A DNA stretch of 55,620 nt from UBA11855 sp035297385 (GTDB lineage: Archaea > Thermoproteota > Bathyarchaeia > Bathyarchaeales > Bathycorpusculaceae). Location: contig DATGZD010000046.1 in assembly GCA_035297385.1 (NCBI GenBank), positions 1-55,620 of the forward strand, read 5' to 3'. The position numbers were made by a program, and so were the translations under genes. This document shows positions 32,970-42,708 of the stretch, piece after piece (the first letter of the stretch is position 1; each line of letters opens with the position of its first letter). The notes below the pieces were generated by a model. That model was not told the DNA's origin and did no database searches. It was given only the letters and a program-made list of their open reading frames with translations.

Positions 32970-35420
32970 TTATCCCAACCGCATTCCCAAAGCATCGGTC
33001 AGTCTTTCGAAAGCTGAAACCCATGCTTTAGACGCTTCGTCAGCTTTTTCCTTCATTAGCTTGTAGCTGTCTTGTGCAATCTTGAACGCTGTATTTTGTG
33101 ATTTCCAGAAGTCAAGTCTTACGGGTGTATTTCGAAGGAGTCTAACTATTTTCTCTACATCTTCAATTCTCTTTACATCAGACGGCGCTTTTTGGATTTC
33201 TTCAAGTTCTTTGGCTATTCTATCACTGGCTTTCAAGCCAAGAAGCTGCGTATCAAACTCTACACCACGCAACAGGGCATGGGAGACGGCTTGGTTTAAT
33301 GCTTCAACATCAATCGTTTCTGATGAGAGTATTCGTGCAATTTCGGCGTTTGCAGAAATATTCGCTGCTGCGCGAAACGCTCCAGGTTGAGGCAGATGTA
33401 AATCATTTAAAAACTGCATGATTACCGCATTCTCTTTGTACACCTCCACAAAGAGCTCTTCTGCTTTCTTTACTGAACCTTGTACTATGAAATTTATGAT
33501 TCGCTGGCGATCATCCTTGAACATATTCTTTAGAGTGTAAGTATTCTCTCCAAAAGCTTTTGTTACTATTACGATTGTACTTGTTTCAGGCCCCTTGTCA
33601 AAGTTGGAAAGTATCTCGTTCTTAATTGACTTGTATTCATCTTCTGGTAAATGACTTCTTGCGCCACACACAACGTTTTCGTTACCAAGCCAGAGAGCGA
33701 CACAGCTCATAGTGTCCTCATCCAATGTAACGTCTGAGCGAATTCTTAGCTTACATATTGACAAACGCTTGTTTCCCTTTTCCTGTTTTATCATTTCTTC
33801 TTCGTCTATTGTGAAACAGCATTGTTTACGTTCTTGTGGATGTTTTTCGGTTATTGATTGTTTTTCATTCGAGAATAAGGAAAGCATAGCATGTTGAGCC
33901 GCTACTCTTGTAAGGTCGACCACGGCGGGTTTTACGAACATCTCATAGGCTCTTGCACCGTTGCCAAATTCGGGTATATTGCTCTGTGCTTCTTGCAGGA
34001 TTTTAAGGTAATCAGATTCAAGATTTAAGCCAAGGAGTTCATTCGCTAGTTGTATTGCTCGTGCAGCATACATCATAACTTGAACAGTCTCTATACCTGA
34101 GACTTCATCGAAGAACCAGCCGCAGCTCGTAAAGATGAGCATGGCTTGTCGTTGCATCTCTAAAAGCTTGATAACACGTCGTTTTTCATCATTATTTAGA
34201 TGCCGTATTGCCTGCTCTGATAGAAAACGGTCTACATTCCCAGATGATCTATCAAGAACGACGTCAATGTATTTGTTACGCACCTGCCAAGGGTTCTGCA
34301 AATACTCTCCTGCAGCACTCTCGAAAGGTTGAGCAAGCTGGTCCCTAAGCCAATTCATAGCGTCACGCAATGGTTTTCGCCAACCCTGTTTCCAGCCAGG
34401 TTTCGTTCCTGTATTGTCTCCACAATCGCTTTGCCAACGTTCTACACCGTGTGCACAACTCCATGATGAATTCTCTACAATCTGAACTTCATGTTGTGGG
34501 GGATTTCTCTCCAAAAACTCACCGAAGTTGCTTATTTTAGCTAGATTGTTGGCTGAAAGGTAGTGGAGGCAATAAGCAAGGGTCATGTCTCCATGCGGAT
34601 GATGATGCCCATATAATTCGCCATCACTTGCTACGCTTACTAAACGATTTTCATCACTTGCATCCTTGAATGCGTTGCTTAGTCTCTTGGCAAAGGCCTC
34701 GCCATTCTCGAGTAGACTTCCAAAAGCAATGTCAATGGCAGTACGCTTATCATAGAAGAAAAGGTTGATGGATTTTGCTGAGGGCAGTTTACATATATAG
34801 GCTCTTCTAGGCTCAATTTTCTCGTTGCTTACATCAACCCAATCATCTTCACCGATTTTTCTTGTTTTTGCTGCTTGATGTGGAGACAGAATAGTAAATT
34901 TAATGTTATTCTCTGCTAATACTTCTAACGTTTCAATGTCTACTGCTGTCTCTGGTAACCACATACCTTCAGGTAATCGTTCAAACCTTGCTTTGAAATC
35001 CGCTATACCCCATTTAACCTGTGTATCTTTATCCCGTCTATTAGCCAAAGGCATAATCATATGGTTGTAGACTTGTGCAATCGCTGAACCGTGTCCTGAA
35101 AAATTCTTCATACTCTCCTTATCTGCATCAAGTATTGCCTTGTATACGTCAGGGCTGTGGTTTACAAGCCAATAAAGAAGGGTTGGCCCAAAGTTAAAGC
35201 TGATTTTGGAATAGTTATTAACTAATGCTATAATACGCCATTGAGGGTCCATAATACGTGAAACACAATTAGGCGCATAACATTCAGCAGTCACTCTTTC
35301 ATTCCAATCATGGTATGGATAAGCAGATTCTTGGTTCTCTACTTGTTCAAGCCAAGGGTTTTCACGTGGCGGCTGATAAAAATGTCCATGAATACAAACA
35401 TCCTTTTCTTTTTCACTCAT
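32970..35420 (-). CDS. GH57-family alpha-amylase-like glycoside hydrolase (DUF3536 type)
   Basis: The 816-residue protein begins with the GH57 motif VCIHGHFYQPPRENPWLE, which carries a catalytic-region histidine. GMWLPETAVDIETLEVL follows around residues 140-156. The probable nucleophile glutamate is in ASDGELYGHHHPHGD (about 264-278). The long C-terminal half fits the DUF3536 architecture. It probably acts on starch, glycogen or a related glucan in the cytoplasm; no signal peptide is visible. The ATG has a strong GGAGGAT site. It heads the operon with treY and malQ. Confidence 0.88.
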   Translation of the reverse strand: MSEKEKDVCIHGHFYQPPRENPWLEQVENQESAYPYHDWNERVTAECYAPNCVSRIMDPQWRIIALVNNYSKISFNFGPTLLYWLVNHSPDVYKAILDADKESMKNFSGHGSAIAQVYNHMIMPLANRRDKDTQVKWGIADFKARFERLPEGMWLPETAVDIETLEVLAENNIKFTILSPHQAAKTRKIGEDDWVDVSNEKIEPRRAYICKLPSAKSINLFFYDKRTAIDIAFGSLLENGEAFAKRLSNAFKDASDENRLVSVASDGELYGHHHPHGDMTLAYCLHYLSANNLAKISNFGEFLERNPPQHEVQIVENSSWSCAHGVERWQSDCGDNTGTKPGWKQGWRKPLRDAMNWLRDQLAQPFESAAGEYLQNPWQVRNKYIDVVLDRSSGNVDRFLSEQAIRHLNNDEKRRVIKLLEMQRQAMLIFTSCGWFFDEVSGIETVQVMMYAARAIQLANELLGLNLESDYLKILQEAQSNIPEFGNGARAYEMFVKPAVVDLTRVAAQHAMLSLFSNEKQSITEKHPQERKQCCFTIDEEEMIKQEKGNKRLSICKLRIRSDVTLDEDTMSCVALWLGNENVVCGARSHLPEDEYKSIKNEILSNFDKGPETSTIVIVTKAFGENTYTLKNMFKDDRQRIINFIVQGSVKKAEELFVEVYKENAVIMQFLNDLHLPQPGAFRAAANISANAEIARILSSETIDVEALNQAVSHALLRGVEFDTQLLGLKASDRIAKELEEIQKAPSDVKRIEDVEKIVRLLRNTPVRLDFWKSQNTAFKIAQDSYKLMKEKADEASKAWVSAFERLTDALGMRLG

Positions 35421-35781
35421 ATTGTATCCTCCATTAAGTCATCTTTCATTTGATAAGACAAAAAATCAATCCTGCCTATTTAGAATAAATCAAATTTGCA
35501 TCCTATAAGCGCACCGGCATTTATCAATTTTACTAGCGCGCGCTCATAAGACTGTCAAATATCATCAAGACTTAATCTATAAGTGGGGCGGGTCACCCCA
35601 TATTTGTATATTCATTTACTTCGACAGCGGTATTATGAATACAAAAAGAAATTCAGCATTGTGGTTAAAACTATTGTCTTCATTTTTTTAGCTGTGCCTC
35701 CTAAATGTTCTTATCACAGTGAGCGAATATGACTTTCAAGATTCTTTCTGAGCACATATCAAGTAGGAGTGATGATTAATT
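35421..35781. other. Divergent spacer between the GH57 operon and treT
   Basis: No gene is evident. The spacer holds the motif ACTAGCGCGCGC at 35532-35543 and the hairpin TGGGG-N7-CCCCA at 35584-35600. It also has several TATA-like stretches, GATTTATTC near 35487 on the minus strand and TTTGTATATT near 35603 on the plus strand. AGGAGTGAT (35765-35773) is the ribosome-binding site of treT. The hairpin and GC motif are candidates for sugar-responsive operators, which is a guess. Confidence 0.45.
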
Positions 35782-37083
35782 ATGCTTGTTGAACCATTAA
35801 AAGAAATTCGGTTAAAGGACTACGCTGGAATAATAGGCGAAGAAGAAATCAATTCAATACTGCAGCTTGCTGAAAAACTAAAGGGCGAATCTGTTACACA
35901 TGTAAATTCTACTTCTTTTGGTGGTGGCGTAGCCGAAATTCTCCAAGATTTAATTCCACTTATGAAGAACGTTGGTTTGGATGCACATTGGGAAGTTATT
36001 AAGGGAGAACTTGAATTCTTCAACGTAACGAAGAAAATTCATAATGCCCTACAGGGCATGAATATACAGTTAACTGATGAAGAAAAACGAATATACTTGG
36101 AGTACAACAAAAAGAATAGTGAATCAGCCCTGTTGGGCACAGATTTTACCGTAATACATGATAATCAGCCGGCTGCATTGATCCAGTTTTATCAAGGAAA
36201 GGAAAAGGAAAAAAGTAATTGGATCTGGAGGTGCCATGTTGACCTATCTACGCCCAACATTGGTGTATGGGCTTTTCTTGAACCCTACGTTTCACGTTAC
36301 AAAGCAGCTATTTTCTCATCAGAAAAATATGTTATTCCAAGCCTGAAGGTTCCATTAATTCGCGTAAAACCTCCATCCATAAACCCTCTGAGTGATAAGA
36401 ATAAAGACATTCCAGAGAGTCAGGTCATTGAGATTCTAAAGAAGTATGACGTTAACCCGGAGAAACCTATCATAAGTCAAACTGGTCGTTTTGATCCTTG
36501 GAAGGATCCTATTGGTGTGATAGATCTTTATCACATTGTGAAGAAGCAGGTTCCGGATGTTCAATTGCTCCTTGTGGCTAGTATGGCAAATGATGATCCC
36601 GAAGGATGGCTCTACTTCGAGAAAACTGCTCGGCATGCAGGTTCAGATAATGACATACACTTTCTAACTAACTTAAAGGGAGTAGGAAACCTCGAAGTAA
36701 ACGCTTTTCAAAGGGCTTCGCAAGTAGTACTACAAATGTCAACCCGCGAAGGATTTGGATTAACTGTCTCAGAAGCATTATGGAAACGCGTTCCAGTCAT
36801 TGGAAGAAATGTTGGTGGGATTCCACTGCAAATTATTGATCAAGTCAACGGTTTCCTAGTGCAAGATATAAGCCAAGCCGCAGAAAAAACACTCTACCTT
36901 TTAACACATAGAGAAGTGGCAAAACAGATGGGTGAACGAGGAAGAGAACATGTGAAGAAGAACTTTCTAACCGTCGGCGATTTGAAGGCTTATCTACAGT
37001 TGTTCATCGACGTGAATAATCTGCCATCGCATGAAGAGACTCCTTTAACAAATCAGAGTGCGCCTCAAACTAGTGTGCTTTAA
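35782..37083 (+). CDS. treT: Trehalose glycosyltransferring synthase TreT (GT4)
   Basis: TreT makes trehalose from NDP-glucose and glucose, and can run backwards. The 433-residue protein has the TreT-like N-terminus HVNSTSFGGGVAEIL (about residues 40-54), the acceptor-domain pattern WRCHVDLSTPNIGVWAF and the donor-site GT4 motif STREGFGLTVSEALWKRVPVIG (about 320-341). It starts with ATG. Its divergence from the GH57-treY-malQ operon suggests joint control of trehalose and glucan metabolism. A related GT4 trehalose phosphorylase is the main alternative. Confidence 0.88.
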   Translation: MLVEPLKEIRLKDYAGIIGEEEINSILQLAEKLKGESVTHVNSTSFGGGVAEILQDLIPLMKNVGLDAHWEVIKGELEFFNVTKKIHNALQGMNIQLTDEEKRIYLEYNKKNSESALLGTDFTVIHDNQPAALIQFYQGKEKEKSNWIWRCHVDLSTPNIGVWAFLEPYVSRYKAAIFSSEKYVIPSLKVPLIRVKPPSINPLSDKNKDIPESQVIEILKKYDVNPEKPIISQTGRFDPWKDPIGVIDLYHIVKKQVPDVQLLLVASMANDDPEGWLYFEKTARHAGSDNDIHFLTNLKGVGNLEVNAFQRASQVVLQMSTREGFGLTVSEALWKRVPVIGRNVGGIPLQIIDQVNGFLVQDISQAAEKTLYLLTHREVAKQMGERGREHVKKNFLTVGDLKAYLQLFIDVNNLPSHEETPLTNQSAPQTSVL

Positions 37084-37205
37084 TACACTTTTGTGGTAGA
37101 GCACAAGAAGGTATTACTATAATCTTTTTTGGAAGTAACTTCCTTTTTTAGAGCTAGCAAAAATCAAAATAGTTCAAATGAAATTATGGCATAGAGGAAA
37201 ATAAT

Positions 37206-38987
37206 TTGAGTCAGAAGCAGATTACTTGGGACTTGTCAGAACTTTTTCGTAGTATAACGGATCCCAAAATTGACGAAGCTATAACAGAAGCGAAGGTTTT
37301 CGCGGACGCTTTTGAGCGAAATTATCATGGAAAAATCTCAAGTTTAACCGCCGATAGCTTACTAAAATGTCTAAAAGACATAGAAGCCTTTGCTATGAGA
37401 ATTAGTGACATAACATTGTACTCTAGTCTCTCTTTCTCAGCTGATATGACACTTCCGGAGACACAATCACTAAATGATAGGGTAAGCAAGCTTGATGCCA
37501 CATTAGGAAAACAATTAGCATTCTACTCTTTAGAACTCGGTGCGCTACTAAAGAACAAGCCTAGCCTAATCCATGAAGAGATCTTATCTAATTACAGGCA
37601 TATGTTCGAGCGTGCTTACCGTCGTGTTGAGCACCAGCTGTCTGAGGTTGAAGAACAATTGATAATTGAGAAGGATCAGTTTGGTGTCAACGGATGGGAA
37701 GAACTTCAAAGCAAATGGCTAAACACACGATTATTTGATGTCATAGTTGTAGGTGAGAAAAAGACACTTACTTATGGAGAAGCTAATGGGCTTCTGTCCC
37801 ATCCTGATCGTGCAACCAGAGAATCCGCCAACCGATCGATTTATGGTTTGCTTGGCAAGGATGGTGAAATCTTCGCTTCTGCACTCCGAAACATCTGTAA
37901 CGATTGGGTAAATATCTCTAAACGCAGAAAATACGCGACGTCAATGGAATCCAGTTTAATCAATAATGACACCGAGAAAGAAATAATCGATAACCTTGTC
38001 AAAACAATTGAACACAACGCTGGAACATATCGGCGTTATCTGAAATTGAAGGCTAAATTAATGAATCTACCCGTATTAGGCAACCATGATATCATAGCGC
38101 CTCTACCTGACGTTTCAGAACTCAAATTTACGTTTGAACAGGCACAAGATGTAGTTAGCCGAGGATACAGTCGATTTGATAATGACTATGCGAGCGCAGT
38201 AAAAGAAATGTTTACTAAACATCACATCGATGCTTCTCCAAGGTTTGGCAAACGAAACGGTGCCTTCTGTGCAAGCTACTACAACGGTAAATCAGCTTAC
38301 ATTCTTAGCACTTTCACAGGCACATTAAATGATATTTTTACATTAGCACACGAATTAGGACATGCAACACATGATTGGTATGCCTCAAGAAATCAAACCA
38401 TAATCAACATGAATGTTCCATCCATAGTGGCTGAGACGGCATCCATTTTTGGCGAACTACTACTAACTGACTTACTCTTGGATGAAGCAAAAACGGATTC
38501 TGAACGAAGAGCCTTGCTGAGCCTAGTCTTAGATGAGGCTGGAATGACAGCGTTTCAAGTAACTGCGCGAATCTGGTTTGAGGAATCACTCTATACTTCG
38601 ATTCAGAATGATGAATTTCTGGATTACAAGACAATCTCTAATTATTGGACAAAATCACGAGACCGAATATACGGTGACTCCGTAGTGTGGTTTCCTGAGA
38701 TGGACGCTGAGTGGACTATGAAACCTCATTATTATATGGCAAACTATCGCTTCTACAATTACCCGTATGTGTATGCTCAAATGTTTGTTTATTCCCTTTA
38801 CGAACAGTATTTGAGTGAAGGCAAGAGTTTTGTCCCTAAATTTATGAACGCATTATCGGCGGGAGGTAGCATGTCGTCATTAGAAATCGGCAAACTCTTC
38901 AACCTAGACGTAAAAGCATCTAATTTTTGGGATAGCGGCATGAAAGTATTTGAACGCTTCATAAATGACCTAGAACGGATTGCATAG
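37206..38987 (+). CDS. pepF: M3-family oligoendopeptidase (PepF type)
   Basis: This zinc metallopeptidase cleaves short cytoplasmic peptides. The 593-residue protein has the zinc site HELGHATHD (about residues 382-390) and the downstream third ligand in NVPSIVAETASIFGE. YSLYEQYLSEG near the C-terminus is typical of PepF. The start is TTG. It stands alone, 122 bases after treT, and fits a lifestyle of peptide use together with the amino acid importer and IOR. Confidence 0.92.
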   Translation: MSQKQITWDLSELFRSITDPKIDEAITEAKVFADAFERNYHGKISSLTADSLLKCLKDIEAFAMRISDITLYSSLSFSADMTLPETQSLNDRVSKLDATLGKQLAFYSLELGALLKNKPSLIHEEILSNYRHMFERAYRRVEHQLSEVEEQLIIEKDQFGVNGWEELQSKWLNTRLFDVIVVGEKKTLTYGEANGLLSHPDRATRESANRSIYGLLGKDGEIFASALRNICNDWVNISKRRKYATSMESSLINNDTEKEIIDNLVKTIEHNAGTYRRYLKLKAKLMNLPVLGNHDIIAPLPDVSELKFTFEQAQDVVSRGYSRFDNDYASAVKEMFTKHHIDASPRFGKRNGAFCASYYNGKSAYILSTFTGTLNDIFTLAHELGHATHDWYASRNQTIINMNVPSIVAETASIFGELLLTDLLLDEAKTDSERRALLSLVLDEAGMTAFQVTARIWFEESLYTSIQNDEFLDYKTISNYWTKSRDRIYGDSVVWFPEMDAEWTMKPHYYMANYRFYNYPYVYAQMFVYSLYEQYLSEGKSFVPKFMNALSAGGSMSSLEIGKLFNLDVKASNFWDSGMKVFERFINDLERIA

Positions 38988-39197
38988 CTAATATATTAAT
39001 GAAGAATAATATCTGGATTGGGTTCAACTGAACTAGTCACCAAAGTAAAGAGCCGAGGATGGGTTGAGGCGCCGTTTGAACGCTCAAGATAGGGTTCTAA
39101 AATGTTCTCCTGTTTTCTTCTTTTCTTAAAGGAAGGTTTTACAAGGTATTCGTTTTGAGTTAGTTTAAATAAGATAGGTTAACTTGCACCCACACAA
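38988..39197. other. Intergenic region without an identified gene
   Basis: These 210 bases follow pepF. There are scattered T-rich runs that could end the pepF message, but no convincing open frame, RNA gene or repeat that I can support. Confidence 0.4.
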
Positions 39198-39287
39198 CTA
39201 TCGTTCGTGTTTCCTCGAGTAGACTACCACAGTCACACTAATTACAAAACCAACTATAGTAGTAATGATTAATGCAAGGAAAAACAT
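39198..39287 (-). CDS. Possible 29-residue single-pass membrane protein
   Basis: A minus-strand frame encodes MFFLALIITTIVGFVISVTV followed by a polar, basic C-terminus VVYSRKHER. This is one membrane helix with a positively charged tail. A TATA box, TTATATG (39336-39342 on the minus strand), would start transcription near 39313, leaving a leader of about 25 bases. The frame stays open for 14 codons upstream of the ATG without another canonical start. No family is recognised. Confidence 0.4.
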   Translation of the reverse strand: MFFLALIITTIVGFVISVTVVVYSRKHER

Positions 39288-39467
39288 TCTTGTAGCTATG
39301 GTCTGTTTATCAAAATATCTTGGCTGTTATGAAACATATAAGGCTAAATTAGAGAATTATGGAATTTGATGGACTAATCAAGGGAAAGAACTAATCAAGG
39401 TACCTTAACCAATCAAAATGAAGAATAAGAAAAAAGGGAAGTTAGGATTTGGTCATATCCTCTGATA
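39288..39467. other. Intergenic region containing the small-ORF promoter
   Basis: Apart from the TATA box at 39336-39342 I see no gene. The direct repeat of AATCAAG-type words at 39378-39413 is short and AT-rich and not convincing. Confidence 0.3.
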
Positions 39468-42053
39468 TTACTTTTTCCTGAGGATAAGTACAGCTATAGC
39501 AACTGCAATTATTACTGCAATGAATCCAACGATAAGAGTTAGTGTATAATCTGGAACAGTAATCTCTGGTTGCTGTCCTGTATCAGTGGTTGCTGGTGCT
39601 GGACCTACAGTTAACGAATCTGAAGCTGATGAACTACCATATGATTCGTCGCCTGCAAAGGAAGCTATTATCTTATAGTCACCTTCTTTATCTGGCGTCC
39701 ATGTTTTACTGAAAGTACCATAATATCCATCGGTTGTTACGGTGCCCAAGTTGACTGCTGAACCATCAGCGGCAATGGCGGTTAATGCAACGGGGACGCC
39801 CGTTATTGTTTCATTATGCCATATACCATCTATTGGTAATTGTTTATGTAAGTATTCCATTTGAGTAGACATCGATTCTTTAGATACCGCTGGAGTATTG
39901 GGCTGTCCTGGTGAAATATCGAAAACTGTGCCTTTTATTACTAAGCTGGTTCCCTTTGGTACAGCTACTTCTGGAGCTGTAACTGTTGTAGCGCTTTTGC
40001 CTTTACCGAAGACATAAAGATATCCGTCAATACCACCGACTGTCAGGTAACCATCTGCGACAGCAAGTTCAGCGGATGAACCACCAAACCAACCGCCACC
40101 TGGTAACATTATTTGCCAGATTTTCTCTCCAGTAGTGATGTTGATTGCAAAGGTTCGCCATCCTCTGTTATTTGGTGAATCTGGCGAGTGTTCAGCGTTA
40201 TAAACGAAGTATTTTCCGTCAGCGATAAGTGAAGGCGCATTGAATGGGTAAACTGTCGTGCCGTTTCCGTCGGTGAAATCGCTCTCATATGGAGTCAATG
40301 CTGGTGATTCGAATTTCCAGACTATCTTACCTGTATTCCAATCAAAAGCATAAACACCTGAATAAGCATCTCTATAGAACATGCCATAAGCTGATGCACT
40401 ACCATAGGTTCCCCAGCCTGGTTCATCCCATGGATAATCCATAGTATCACTCTTCCAAGATAGTTTTCCTGTAAGTAGGTCGTAGCCAAGGTAGTAGCCT
40501 TTAGCAGAGAGCATTGCAACTTTTCCATTGTCAGCAACGTTTGAGCTTCCGCTATACACAGGTTCATCATTCGAGGCATTCCATAGTACATTGCCAGTTG
40601 TAAGACTTGCTGCAACTAAGGTTTGTCCAACGTAACCGCCTCCTTCTGTTATACCACTGATTTGAACCGCAACACCTACACCATAATCAGTCGTACTAGG
40701 TAAACTACTGAATGGCCATGAAACATTGTTCATTATTCTGCTTGTAAAGTTAGTAGAGGTTTCAAAGGTCGTAAAGTTGATTAAACGATAACGTTGAGCT
40801 GCTGGCACTGAAGTTCCAAGATTTTGAACGCCTAAGGCAAACCCATTCATGTAGTACGTCGCCGAAGTCAACGGGGCAATTGATACATTCGTATATATAG
40901 CGCCACTAAATGGACTGTATTTTATTAATCTACCATTGCCAATGTAAACTAGAAATGTGTTTGTCGTTGGCAGCTTGGGTACTACTCCTGGAACCGGCAT
41001 AGATCCGCCACCGTATTCAATAGCTGTTGGTTCAGGAACCCCTGTTTGGCTCCAAAATAGCTCACCAGTTCTTAGATCATAGGATTCCCACGCATCCACT
41101 GCAATGTTCTGTACAGTGCCGTTAACGGTTGTAGGCATAACTTTTTTGTTAACCTCGTAGCATCTTCCTTGGAATATAATAGTTGGTTCATTGCCATCGC
41201 CGACGTTGGGCCAGATGTAATTTTCTTTAGCAAATCCAGAACCGACTAAACCGCCGATTTCACCCTGTCGTTTCCATACAACATGTGGACTATTTGGTCC
41301 TTGAACCCATGGAACAAAGTATTGTCGAGGATTGTAGTACTTATTCGTCGCTGGATATCTAGAATCCCATTCAGACATTGAGGATGCTTGTGCAGGTCCG
41401 AACCATGGATAGTCACCTAGAATTGGCCACCATTCACGGTTTTCGATCTGTACTGGTCGTACCCAGTAATCTGTTGGTAATGGAACAGGTTGCACTGACC
41501 ATACCATATCTTGTTGCACAGTAAGTGTTTGTTCTTCAGTCGAATCAGGCTGATAGTAAGCTGAAGTAGTGTATCTTTGGTAGTTTGTTTGCGCCATGTA
41601 TGCTCCTGATGTCAATGAATAATTGCCTGCCGGGAAGTAAGTTCCAGCAAAATCAAATTTCAGCTTCCATATACCAACTTGATCTGCCACGTATTCTAAC
41701 CATGCAGTACCATCTGCAACGTACGAATCCATTGTGATAACATCTTGTTTTCCGTCTGGTTTTGTGATAGTCAGTTTGTAGTCTGGGTGCCATCTTCCAG
41801 CTCCAGGCGCAGGGGTCGTCCACATGTTTATCAAGAAGAGTTGATTAAGACCCACCGGATTTGGTCGATAGCTGAGGAATGCTTTTGTCGGAACAATAGC
41901 ATCCGGAGTAACGCCTGTTTGTAATGTTCCACTTATTGGGGAAGCAAGTTGTGCCTTAGCTGTTTGAATCGTTAATGCAAACAAAATAGAAACAGTAAGC
42001 ATCAAGATAAAACTGATAGCAACTGCTGTTTTCATATTTATTGATTTTAACAT
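39468..42053 (-). CDS. Large exported surface protein with PQQ-like beta-propeller repeats
   Basis: The protein has an N-terminal signal segment (AVAISFILMLTVSILFALTI) with a possible cleavage after AKA. An N-terminal beta-sandwich follows, then a central PQQ-type propeller: VDAWESYDLRTGELFWSQTG, TGNVLWNASN, LTGKLSWKSD and WNTGKIVWKF are successive repeat strands. A C-terminal Ig-like domain ends in one membrane helix (LTLIVGFIAVIIAVAIAVLIL) and RKK. This is the layout of an anchored cell-surface protein; many N-x-S/T sites fit glycosylation. I prefer the ATG at 42053 (861 residues), close to the signal; the frame is open to 42119. Ligand or enzyme activity is unknown. Confidence 0.82.
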   Translation of the reverse strand: MLKSINMKTAVAISFILMLTVSILFALTIQTAKAQLASPISGTLQTGVTPDAIVPTKAFLSYRPNPVGLNQLFLINMWTTPAPGAGRWHPDYKLTITKPDGKQDVITMDSYVADGTAWLEYVADQVGIWKLKFDFAGTYFPAGNYSLTSGAYMAQTNYQRYTTSAYYQPDSTEEQTLTVQQDMVWSVQPVPLPTDYWVRPVQIENREWWPILGDYPWFGPAQASSMSEWDSRYPATNKYYNPRQYFVPWVQGPNSPHVVWKRQGEIGGLVGSGFAKENYIWPNVGDGNEPTIIFQGRCYEVNKKVMPTTVNGTVQNIAVDAWESYDLRTGELFWSQTGVPEPTAIEYGGGSMPVPGVVPKLPTTNTFLVYIGNGRLIKYSPFSGAIYTNVSIAPLTSATYYMNGFALGVQNLGTSVPAAQRYRLINFTTFETSTNFTSRIMNNVSWPFSSLPSTTDYGVGVAVQISGITEGGGYVGQTLVAASLTTGNVLWNASNDEPVYSGSSNVADNGKVAMLSAKGYYLGYDLLTGKLSWKSDTMDYPWDEPGWGTYGSASAYGMFYRDAYSGVYAFDWNTGKIVWKFESPALTPYESDFTDGNGTTVYPFNAPSLIADGKYFVYNAEHSPDSPNNRGWRTFAINITTGEKIWQIMLPGGGWFGGSSAELAVADGYLTVGGIDGYLYVFGKGKSATTVTAPEVAVPKGTSLVIKGTVFDISPGQPNTPAVSKESMSTQMEYLHKQLPIDGIWHNETITGVPVALTAIAADGSAVNLGTVTTDGYYGTFSKTWTPDKEGDYKIIASFAGDESYGSSSASDSLTVGPAPATTDTGQQPEITVPDYTLTLIVGFIAVIIAVAIAVLILRKK

Positions 42054-42178
42054 TTTCTTTATCCTTCTTTTATATTTCGAAATTTTAGTTTCGAATAGCG
42101 GCTCTATAAAGAGTTTCATATATAAAATTTGTCCAAAAGCACCTATTTAGCTAGAAAATAGGAAACTTTGCTGTTTGA

Positions 42179-42343
42179 CTATTCAAAACTAGTTATTACA
42201 CTCATAGTTGTATCATTGAACTCACAAGCAACTTTGTATCCAGAAAGGGTAAGATATTCATCAATAACTATACTCCAAGAATTTTGTTGTGGCTCGATAC
42301 AATAACAAATTCCAGGAAAAGAATAGGAAAAGAAAATCCTCAT
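42179..42343 (-). CDS. Possible 54-residue protein downstream of tRNA-Lys
   Basis: A minus-strand ATG frame encodes 54 residues with protein-like composition in its second half (WSIVIDEYLTLSGYKVACEF). It begins 25 bases past the 3' end of the tRNA-Lys gene on the same strand. I recognise no family. It might be a remnant of a longer gene or a small protein co-transcribed with the tRNA. Confidence 0.33.
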   Translation of the reverse strand: MRIFFSYSFPGICYCIEPQQNSWSIVIDEYLTLSGYKVACEFNDTTMSVITSFE

Positions 42344-42368
42344 TTAAGCTCTAAAAGTGTTAATGGAG

Positions 42369-42443
42369 CGGGCTCGACGGGAATTGAACCCGCGACCCCC
42401 GGATTAAAAGTCCGGTGCTCTAGCCTGACTGAGCTACGAGCCC
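42369..42443 (-). tRNA. tRNA-Lys (TTT anticodon)
   Basis: Read on the minus strand, the acceptor stem GGGCTCG pairs with CGAGCCC. The D-arm has TAGCTCAG, the anticodon stem CCGGA/TCCGG encloses the loop CTTTTAA with anticodon TTT, and the T-arm loop is GTTCAAT with stem GCGGG/CCCGT. Length is 75 bases including a G discriminator. There is no intron and no encoded CCA. An ATAATTTT box (about 42471-42478) lies about 30 bases upstream. The inverted repeat CACG-ATAAAA-CGTG (42445-42458) lies between it and the gene. Confidence 0.95.
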
Positions 42444-42708
42444 TCACGATAAAACGTGATTACACGAAGGGAAAATTATGAGGAGGTTTTTTAGTATTTC
42501 TGTTGTAAAACTGCCAAAAAGCGAGCTACTGGGAAAGCTTCTAATATTCTAATTCTGAGAACGTTGACACCACATACCGGAGTATTGATAAGTTTCTGAA
42601 ACTACACGATTTCTGGAAGAAAAATAGTATTAGTACATTATTCGCGCGCGCTAGTTTTTGACGTTTTCTGTTAAGAATCGATTATAACACATACTAACAG
42701 TTTTGGAG
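42444..42708. other. Spacer between tRNA-Lys and the surface protein gene
   Basis: It holds the tRNA promoter and, at 42644-42655, the reverse complement of the ACTAGCGCGCGC motif also present at 35532. No gene is evident. Confidence 0.4.
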
